DNA of 64,000 bases, taken from positions 16,678,001 through 16,742,000 of the forward strand of contig OZ316893.1 in NCBI GenBank assembly GCA_973895155.1. Direction: 5' to 3'. Shown here piece after piece: positions 1 to 7,130 of the stretch (position 1 is the stretch's first letter; every line of letters starts with the position of its first letter). A program made the translations under genes and the position numbers. Below the pieces are notes generated by a model that was not told the DNA's origin, searched no databases, and saw only the letters and a program-made list of their open reading frames with translations. This DNA is from Marsupella aquatica (Eukaryota; Marchantiophyta).

Positions 1-109
1 TCCTGGTTCTGATCCTAATCCTAAACGTGGAGATCCGCGCTCGCCCTGCCCACTCACGCCTCCTCCCTCCACGTCCGCCCTCCCTAAAAGGAACGGCGCC
101 CTTGCACCG

Positions 110-3100
110 TCACGACACCGGTGGTGGATCCTTAATGGACGCCCCCAACGCTTCCTCCTCAGCCACTGCCGTTGGCCCGCCTACTGACAGATTACCTGCC
201 CTTGACCGAGTCAACTCTCCATCGGCCTGACTGGGTCCACCTTCGGCTTCAGCCTCGACACCGGCCTCGGCAATACCCACGGCTTCGGCCTCAGTCACTC
301 CCTCGGCTTCGGCCTCAGTCACTCCCTCGGCTTCGGCCTCAGTCACTCCCTCGGCTTCGGCCTCTCCTTCCCCTAGGGTAGTTGGATCCCTAGCCGTGAC
401 CCTGTCTGGGGTCGGTGCTGGGTCTACCTCCTTGATCACCACGGCCTGTGAAGTCGTATTACTCCTTGACCCTGAAGGTTTTCGCTTCTTCTTCGTTGGT
501 GGCTCGGCAGCTGGTCCCTTCCCCTTCCCACTTACTTCCGGCACTGGTGCAGGTGGCGCGGCTTGTCCTTCGGCAATTACCACCCCTGGTAACTGGTTTG
601 TCCCAACGGGAGATGGACTTGCTGCAGCTAAGCATTTAAATACTGCGGCTTGTTTCTTCAGCCGCTCTGTTTGGTTGTCGGCCCGCCGTTGTAGGTTCTC
701 CATCTTCCTCGTGATTTCCTCCAACTCCTCTTGGGTTTCATCCAGGTCCTTACGTGCCCCCTCCAGCTCGTTTTTGGCCTCCTCCTGCTCCCTGTGGGCT
801 TCCTCCAATTCCTTCTTCAAGGTAGCCCTCTCCTCCTGGGTTGCTCTTAGCTCCTTGTCGAGCTCTACAATGATGACAGACTCCATCTGGTTCATCTTGG
901 CGTAAGTCTGTTCGAGCATCTCGTCCTTCTCCCTTAGGTCGGCCTTGAAGCTGGCCGTCAGGGACGCAAGCTCCTGCTGCAGCGCCATAATCCCTTGATA
1001 GGATTTCCCTAACTCGACCTCCTTCTGCTCAAGGGCTCCGCGGATTTTCTCGAGCTCCCCTTTCAACGCCCATTCCTTTCTTTGGGTCTCCGCCATGGCC
1101 CGGCTGTTGGCTGTTATGTGGGCCTCCTCTGTATTCTTCAGCTCTTGCTTCCACTTCTCCCTCTCTTTGATCGTGTCGGCCAACTCTTCCTGCGTCTGAG
1201 TCAGTTTATCCTTGATATTCTGATTATCAGCCTGCGCGGTGTCCAACTGCCCCTGCATGATGTTCAGCTCATGTCGTTTAATCCGCAGTTCATCTTGGGC
1301 TTTCTTGGCCGCCCTTAGATCTTCAATCTTGGCTTCCATCCTCCTAAGCCGCCGAATGACCTCGTCCTTCTTGCTTCTCTCTAAAGCCACCGCTTCTTCT
1401 AATTGGTGCTTCTCCAACTGCTCCCTATGGAAAAAGGGTCCTACCTCCAACTCCTCTCCAAAGATGCCGAGCGCAAGTTCCCCACACATCTCACCATACT
1501 CCATGGCTCTATTCTTAGCGTAGGTGGAGTAAGTAGAAGTGATCGGCATCGCCCATCGTGGCCTCTGCTCCCAAGCCGTCCTGCGGATCTCTTCAATCGT
1601 GGCTAGAGGTTTGCTTCCTTTTTCGGCTAGCCGCCTGATGTCCTCCGGCCAATCTCCTCCTGGTAAATCCTTTTCCTTAGCCAGGGCGGCCTCTTCCTCC
1701 TGCTTGATTCGCTCCTGAAATTCCTGCACCGTCTGTTTTATGCCGTCGAAGCTCGGGGGAGCAACATCTGGTGGGGGAGACTCAGGGCTACTCTGCTGGT
1801 TGGGGTCCCCTCGCACTACCCTTGGAAGTGTGGGGACAAACCGGCCACAGGTCCTTACTCCTGGAACGTGATGGTCCGACCCATAGCCGGAATTATCATG
1901 GCTGCAGTCCTCCACTGCCTCCTCTACCTCTTGGACGTCCGGCTTCTCCCTCTCCTCTTCGTCGGTAGGAGCTTCAGGCAATTCTGCCTCAGATTCGGAG
2001 CTTGAGGTTCCCACGTACATTCGAACACCTGGCTTGGATTCCGGCCTGATTCTCTCCTTGTCTCCAGCAAAGGGGTTTTCTCTTGTGAGCCGGTGTAGGC
2101 CTACCTCTGTAGTAGTGTCCTGCATTGTTGCCGTTGCCGTTGTTGTTGCCAATGCCGATTTCTTTTCTTTCTCCAGTAGTTTCAGCAGACTCTGCATGCC
2201 TGGTTGCTGCATCGGCAAGTCTTCCTTCCTGGGCCTAAACACCTGCTCGATCGTAGGACTAACAGGTGGTTGAGGCTTCTCAGCCAACGGCCTCGGCGTT
2301 GGAGCTTCCTCCGGTGCCCTTACCTGCAGGGGAAGTACCGGGGCAAAAGTCTGACCTCTGGCATACCGGCACAACAACGGCATGTGATAGCCAAGCCGCG
2401 ACACGCTCCCCATGCCGATTACCTGCTGCTCCTCCTTTAAGATATTCTTCAATTGGTTGAGGAGGTACCCGTTGTAGTCCCAGCTTGGGTCTGGCCTTTC
2501 TGCCAGATAGACCTGTGCCTTGCCGATCTCTGCCCTCGGCAAGTTACAATGCATGGTCACCCGCAAGAAGTCGATCATCTCTCCTATGTGCGGGTTGGTG
2601 CAGGTGTTCCGGAAGAAGCCATTCTTCGTTGATGGCCCGAGGAACGACCGGAACTCCTTGTCAGGCAGGGTCTTCCTGGTATCAACTTTGGTCTTATTGC
2701 CTATCGGCAAGCCAAACACTTCGGCAATTACCTTGGGAGTAAGATAGAAATCCTTCCCATATATCCTCGTGCAATTGGTCTCGGGTTCCCATGACCCCAC
2801 GAATTCTAATAGGTCTGACTCCGGTACCTCCGGCTTCAGCCATGGTAATTTTACAAAGGCCTCCAAGCCGGATCCGGCCATGAAGCCTTGGTACTTCTTG
2901 GTCTGCATGGCCGTAAAGCATGCATCCTCCTCCCGTGCAAAATGTAGTTGCACCTCCACCGGTAGGGTTGCCGCCCAGCCCTTCCAGGTGTCATCCCTGG
3001 TTGGAATGGCCTTGATGGGATCGACCTCCTCCTCTTCGGCTTCTCCCTGCCTCCTGCTCTGCTGCTCGGCTGGCTTCTTTGGTGCCGCCGACCTCGTTCT

Positions 3101-3757
3101 TTTTGCCGGGGTGGCTTCATCGTTGACGGCCCCCTTCCTCTTCATCTCTGCTGCCGTGGAGGTTTCTCCTAGCACCGTTGCCTGGGTCCACCTTTCCGTG
3201 CTACCCTTTAATTCCCAGTGTATGTCGTTGCAGTTCTTGATGGCCTCTCGGATGCCGACGACGCTGTCTTTGCAAAACAGAAGATCGTCGAGTTGATTGG
3301 AAGTAGGCGTCCACAGGAACTCGTCCTTGATGAGTTCGCCTCCTAAGAAAGCCGTCTTCTGCAGCTCCCACAATCGAGCGAGCTCCTGCCGTTCTCGAGC
3401 TGCCCTTTCTGACTCCTCGTCCTCGTAAGTCTTGATGTACTCAGTTGCCCGTTCGAACAGGCATCCCCAGAAATGTGCCGCTTGATTGACGTTGCTCATA
3501 CCCTCCTTAGGTTGATCGTCGGTATCTACTCTCTCCCCGAGTGCTTGCCTAAGCAGCTGACAGAAGTTGGCCTCCCGTAGTCGTCTGCCTAGTTCGTGCT
3601 CGCAAATGAGCCACCATCTCCTGCAAGCGCTCCTTACCCCTCTCCTCTGCCGGTCCTTCTTCCCGTTGATCCTTCCTAGCCGCCGACGCTTAACGCGCCC
3701 TAACCCTAATCGGGTTTTCACCCTCAGCCTTACCTCCGGCCTCTGCCCGGGTTCCAT
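110..3757 (-). CDS. LTR-encoded accessory protein of element A, intact copy (1215 aa)
   Basis: One uninterrupted ORF lies wholly inside the 3' LTR; its ATG is 115 nt into the LTR. The N-terminus is very basic (Arg/Lys-rich, residues 1-50). A globular domain at about residues 285-470 carries GLEAFVKLPW, then FGLP, then KNGFFRNTC, and resembles the equivalent parts of elements B and C and of the ORF at 54017. From memory it recalls the putative plant transposon protein / plant mobile domain group; this is a remote likeness, not a search result. An acidic, proline-rich linker follows, then a heptad-rich coiled coil at about residues 775-1035, a KKKRK-type basic patch and a Glu/Ala tail of 8-residue repeats. 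It has no polymerase or envelope motif and no clear membrane segment. Function is unknown; a structural or nucleic-acid-binding accessory role is inference. Confidence 0.8.
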   Translation of the reverse strand: MEPGQRPEVRLRVKTRLGLGRVKRRRLGRINGKKDRQRRGVRSACRRWWLICEHELGRRLREANFCQLLRQALGERVDTDDQPKEGMSNVNQAAHFWGCLFERATEYIKTYEDEESERAARERQELARLWELQKTAFLGGELIKDEFLWTPTSNQLDDLLFCKDSVVGIREAIKNCNDIHWELKGSTERWTQATVLGETSTAAEMKRKGAVNDEATPAKRTRSAAPKKPAEQQSRRQGEAEEEEVDPIKAIPTRDDTWKGWAATLPVEVQLHFAREEDACFTAMQTKKYQGFMAGSGLEAFVKLPWLKPEVPESDLLEFVGSWEPETNCTRIYGKDFYLTPKVIAEVFGLPIGNKTKVDTRKTLPDKEFRSFLGPSTKNGFFRNTCTNPHIGEMIDFLRVTMHCNLPRAEIGKAQVYLAERPDPSWDYNGYLLNQLKNILKEEQQVIGMGSVSRLGYHMPLLCRYARGQTFAPVLPLQVRAPEEAPTPRPLAEKPQPPVSPTIEQVFRPRKEDLPMQQPGMQSLLKLLEKEKKSALATTTATATMQDTTTEVGLHRLTRENPFAGDKERIRPESKPGVRMYVGTSSSESEAELPEAPTDEEEREKPDVQEVEEAVEDCSHDNSGYGSDHHVPGVRTCGRFVPTLPRVVRGDPNQQSSPESPPPDVAPPSFDGIKQTVQEFQERIKQEEEAALAKEKDLPGGDWPEDIRRLAEKGSKPLATIEEIRRTAWEQRPRWAMPITSTYSTYAKNRAMEYGEMCGELALGIFGEELEVGPFFHREQLEKHQLEEAVALERSKKDEVIRRLRRMEAKIEDLRAAKKAQDELRIKRHELNIMQGQLDTAQADNQNIKDKLTQTQEELADTIKEREKWKQELKNTEEAHITANSRAMAETQRKEWALKGELEKIRGALEQKEVELGKSYQGIMALQQELASLTASFKADLREKDEMLEQTYAKMNQMESVIIVELDKELRATQEERATLKKELEEAHREQEEAKNELEGARKDLDETQEELEEITRKMENLQRRADNQTERLKKQAAVFKCLAAASPSPVGTNQLPGVVIAEGQAAPPAPVPEVSGKGKGPAAEPPTKKKRKPSGSRSNTTSQAVVIKEVDPAPTPDRVTARDPTTLGEGEAEAEGVTEAEAEGVTEAEAEGVTEAEAVGIAEAGVEAEAEGGPSQADGELTRSRAGNLSVGGPTAVAEEEALGASIKDPPPVS
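281..365 (-). repeat. 24-bp in-frame minisatellite in the A LTR ORF (about 3.5 units)
   Basis: The unit GGCTTCGGCCTCAGTCACTC plus CCTC begins at 281, 305 and 329, with a partial copy at 353. It encodes the 8-residue repeat VTEAEAEG. The matching tract in the other LTR (11180-11240) has one unit fewer, and this is the only sizeable length difference between the two LTRs. Confidence 0.95.
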
Positions 3758-3860
3758 GGTTGCCCCTAATTGTTTATATTTTCCTTGTTTTGTCCCTATA
3801 CTAAGGTGTTCCTAGGGTGCCTTCCTGCTTTACCCACTTAACCGGCCGAGTGATTCCTGT

Positions 3861-6800
3861 CTAGGCATCACATAGCTCCCCACTTAATTGTGAAGCGTCC
3901 TCGCGAACAACTTCATCTTCGTCCATATAGTATTTCTTGAGGCGGTCATAATGGATGCGAACTGGATATACCTCTCCCGTAATGTTGGCCAATTGTACGG
4001 AGCCATTGGGGAACATCATGGTTACTCTAAAGGGTCCTAACCAGCGAGTGTAAAGCTTTCCTGGAAACCTACTATACCTACTGTCATAAAGTAGCACAAG
4101 ATGACCGGTATGAATACTAACTACTTTTAACCTTTTATCATACTGCTGCTTCATGATATTCTGTCTATATTCTACTCTCTCGGCTGAAATCATTCTCGCT
4201 TCCTCTAAAGCTTCTAACCTATATTCTCGCTCCTTTAGGCTCTCCTCCGCTGAGGCTCTTTCCTCAATTGTAACTTGAAATGTCGGTATCTCAAGTTGCA
4301 TGGGTACCAGGGCTTCTTGTCCAAAGGTTAAGAAGAAGAAGGGTGTATGACCGGTAGTGGATTTATAGGCAAGATTGTAAGCAAAAACAGCAGCAAACAA
4401 TTTATCATCCCAATCGAGTTTGTTCTGAGCTACTGTCTTGTTCAATATCTTTCCTATGATCCCGTTTGCTCGTTCTGTCAACCCGTTTGCCTTTGGATGG
4501 TAGGGAGTAGTAGGCCTATGTTTAACTAAATACTGCTCATTTAAACGACTAATTATATCATTCAAAAAATGGGTTCCTCTATCACTAACTAATTCTAGGG
4601 GTGCTCCATACCTGGTGAAGATCTGCTCATACATGAATCTAGCCGTAGTAATTGCATCATCCTTCGTTGTTGGTCTGGCCTCTACCCATTTAGTTGCATA
4701 ATCCGTAGCCAGGATTATGTACTTGTTCCGTCGAGGGTGAGTCAGTGGTTTCAGAGGTCCAATGTAATCAATACCCCACTTCTCGAATGGTGCCAGAGGT
4801 AGAATAGGGTGCAGTGGATGCCTGGTGGACGCCCTTGGTCCTCCCGCTCGTTGACAAGGATCGCATTGTTTGATAAACTGATAGACATCTTTGTGCAAGG
4901 TGGGCCACCAGTAACCGGCATTTAATATCTTCTTAGACGTGGTTACTGGGGCAAAATGTCCTCCGGCCTCCTCTCCATGCATGGCCCGTAGGACTCGTTT
5001 TACCTCTCTCTTTTCCAAACACCTTTGAATCGTGCCGTTGATTCCATGCTTGTGCAGTATGCCTTTAATGCACTGATACTGTCTGACCTTCCGCACAAAG
5101 ACTGCGGCTTGCTCTCGGCTTAATCCTGGCTGTAATCTGGAAGTGCTGAGAAATTGTAAAATCTCAGGGTACCATGTACCAGCTATTTCCATAACGAATA
5201 GCTCCTCGTCGGGGAATCGATCATCGATGCAATCCGTGGCAGGTTTACCTGTGATCCTTGAAAAGAAGTCGGCATTGGCATGTAACTTTCCCGGCTTGAT
5301 CCTCAGCTCATAGTCAAACTCCTGTAATAGCAAAATCCATCTTGCTACTCTGCCTGTAAGGTCCGGCTTATTGACTAGGTACTTCAAACTTTCATGATCA
5401 GTATGAAAGATTACCTTGTACCCTAGTAAATAATGCCTAAACTTTTTACAAGAATAAATGACTCCTAATGCTTCTCTTTCCGTGGTAGAGTAGTTCCGTT
5501 CGGCATCGGCAAGCTGATGGCTTGCGAAGTATATGGGATGGTCCCTTCCTTTCTCATCCAACTGACTTAGTACTGAGCCAATACAGAAGCCCGAGACATC
5601 TACAAAAACATGAAAATCTTTGTTCCAGTCCGGTGCTATCATGACTGGGGCCTCTACTAACATCTGCTTCAATTCTACCACCGCTGTGACTCGTTCGGGT
5701 GTGGGTTCGAAGTCTGCTCCTGCCTTGAGCATATTGGTTAATGGTAAAGCCAGCTTGGCAAAATCCTTGATGAACCGGCGATAGTAACCAATGCATCCCA
5801 AGAAGGATCTTACATCCTTTATGTTCTTAGGTTGCATGATATCTAGCCATACTGCTAGCTTACCTTTGTCAATCTCAATGCCCTTCCTTGATACCTTGTG
5901 ACCTAGTAGCACCCCCTCGGTTACTGCAAAAAAACATTTATCTGGGTGTAACTTGAGACCCACCTCTCTACATCTCATGAAGGTTTTCCTGAGGTATTTA
6001 GCATGTTTCGATGCCTTCCCGAATACTGCAAAGTCATCAATGAAGATTTCCATGAACTTTCTCAAGTAATCATGAAAAATGTTCACCATTAATCGTTGGA
6101 ACATAGCTGGTGCGTTGCAGAGTCCAAACGGCATACGATTGAAGACATAGATCCCCCATTCCATGATGAAGGCCATCTTGATTTGGTCTTCCTGCCGAAT
6201 CCTGATTTGGTTATAACCAGAGTATCCATCCATGAATGAATATAGTTCATGACTGGCTACCATGTCTAGTACCATATCAGTAAACGGTAAAGGAAAATGG
6301 TCTTTTAATGTTGCTTCATTCAGCTTCCTGTAATCCTGACAAACCCGGATCTTGGGTTTACCATCGGGTCCAGCTTTCTTGGGAACTATCACAATTGGAG
6401 ACACCCAGTCTGAATGCAGGACTGGAGTGATGAATCCAGCTTCCACTAGTTTGTCGATTTCTGTTTTGACCAGCAGGGAATACTTCGGGTTCATCCTTCG
6501 AATTGGTTGTCGAAATGATTTGGCTCCTAACATGAGATCAATTCGATGTTCCCCTAGTGTTGGATCTACTCCCTTTAGATCTTGGTGACTCCATGCAAAC
6601 ACATCCTGAAATTCAATCAATAAGTCACTGATCTCTTTCTCGAGCTCAGGTGCTAGGTTTCTCCCTAAGTTCAGTTCTCTTCCCTCTCCTAAGTCGAGCT
6701 TCCGATATTGCCGTGCTTGGATCATATTAATCTGCTTCTTCAAATTCGGGTCCAGTTCGGCTTCCAGTCTCTCTAATCTCATACCTCCATAAACTGGGAT

Positions 6801-7130
6801 CTCGGCTGGACTAGCCGAGTCGGTCCCTTCCTTGGTGTCCATAGATTGTCCCCTTACCGGTCTATTCGGTTTTGAATTAGTGGTCGGCTCCCCTTCCTGC
6901 CTTGGCTCTAGATCGTGTCTGTCCATCTCATCCACCTCTTGCTCCTGAGAGTTAGGCCGCTGTGCTCTCTCGGCTTCTAATAGGGCCTCAATTTGTTCTG
7001 CCCTCGTAATCGGCTTGTATGCCGATCCCTTGGTATTTAATTCCTTGCCGATGATCGATGGCGTTGTGGACCCCGTCGGCTCTGCCACAACGCCTGCAGA
7101 AAATCCACTGTCCCTGCTACTGCTCCCCAC
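3861..7130 (-). CDS. pol: Element A pol: reverse transcriptase, RNase H, integrase (1089 aa)
   Basis: This is an intact gypsy-type pol. The reverse transcriptase spans about residues 190-430, with DGYSGYNQI, MPFGLCNAPAMFQ and the catalytic FIDDF near residue 362. RNase H follows (FVDVSGFCIGSVLSQ). The integrase has an HHCC zinc site at about 718-760 (HGEEAGGHF to CDPCQRAG) and a D,D-E core (WGIDYIGP, SDRGTHFL, TERANG). A GPF-type module near residue 1030 closes the protein. The frame overlaps the end of gag-protease by about 94 nt in the -1 frame, so pol probably needs -1 frameshifting; I found no convincing slippery heptamer. The last three codons and the TAG stop lie inside the 3' LTR. Replication of the element takes place in cytoplasmic particles, followed by nuclear integration. 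Confidence 0.95.
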   Translation of the reverse strand: MGSSSRDSGFSAGVVAEPTGSTTPSIIGKELNTKGSAYKPITRAEQIEALLEAERAQRPNSQEQEVDEMDRHDLEPRQEGEPTTNSKPNRPVRGQSMDTKEGTDSASPAEIPVYGGMRLERLEAELDPNLKKQINMIQARQYRKLDLGEGRELNLGRNLAPELEKEISDLLIEFQDVFAWSHQDLKGVDPTLGEHRIDLMLGAKSFRQPIRRMNPKYSLLVKTEIDKLVEAGFITPVLHSDWVSPIVIVPKKAGPDGKPKIRVCQDYRKLNEATLKDHFPLPFTDMVLDMVASHELYSFMDGYSGYNQIRIRQEDQIKMAFIMEWGIYVFNRMPFGLCNAPAMFQRLMVNIFHDYLRKFMEIFIDDFAVFGKASKHAKYLRKTFMRCREVGLKLHPDKCFFAVTEGVLLGHKVSRKGIEIDKGKLAVWLDIMQPKNIKDVRSFLGCIGYYRRFIKDFAKLALPLTNMLKAGADFEPTPERVTAVVELKQMLVEAPVMIAPDWNKDFHVFVDVSGFCIGSVLSQLDEKGRDHPIYFASHQLADAERNYSTTEREALGVIYSCKKFRHYLLGYKVIFHTDHESLKYLVNKPDLTGRVARWILLLQEFDYELRIKPGKLHANADFFSRITGKPATDCIDDRFPDEELFVMEIAGTWYPEILQFLSTSRLQPGLSREQAAVFVRKVRQYQCIKGILHKHGINGTIQRCLEKREVKRVLRAMHGEEAGGHFAPVTTSKKILNAGYWWPTLHKDVYQFIKQCDPCQRAGGPRASTRHPLHPILPLAPFEKWGIDYIGPLKPLTHPRRNKYIILATDYATKWVEARPTTKDDAITTARFMYEQIFTRYGAPLELVSDRGTHFLNDIISRLNEQYLVKHRPTTPYHPKANGLTERANGIIGKILNKTVAQNKLDWDDKLFAAVFAYNLAYKSTTGHTPFFFLTFGQEALVPMQLEIPTFQVTIEERASAEESLKEREYRLEALEEARMISAERVEYRQNIMKQQYDKRLKVVSIHTGHLVLLYDSRYSRFPGKLYTRWLGPFRVTMMFPNGSVQLANITGEVYPVRIHYDRLKKYYMDEDEVVREDASQLSGELCDA
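3873..3885 (-). other. Polypurine tract of element A, inside pol coding sequence
   Basis: The sense sequence AAGTGGGGAGCTA abuts the LTR start TGTGATG directly. It encodes the end of pol (LSGEL), so the plus-strand primer site and the protein C-terminus share bases. Element B has the same arrangement (AAGCAGGGAGCTA). Confidence 0.75.

Larger units (their letters stand above)
1..3872 (-). repeat. 3' LTR of element A (partial)
   Basis: This is the left copy of A's long LTR. Its sense start at 3872 (TGTGATGCC) matches the right copy at 14747, and identity runs to the window edge. About 800 bp of the sense 3' end are missing from the window. It holds an intact 1215-codon ORF. A TATA-like ATATAAA lies at about 3771-3778, some 15-20 bp upstream of that ORF's ATG. 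Confidence 0.93.

Noticed and set aside
396-905. Plus-strand ORFs of 170 codons or fewer across A's LTRs and gag
   Set aside because: They are antisense to long minus-strand coding regions and repeat in both LTRs only because the LTRs do.
3700-3716. CCCTAACCCTAA near the start of the A LTR ORF
   Set aside because: Only two units, coding, and present identically in the other LTR.
110-3757. The A LTR ORF as an envelope-like gene
   Set aside because: No signal peptide, transmembrane segment or envelope motif is visible; the content is basic, acidic and coiled coil.
7060-7100. A slippery heptamer for -1 frameshifting in element A
   Set aside because: The overlap has TTTT and GGGG runs but none fits X-XXY-YYZ in the gag frame well enough to claim.
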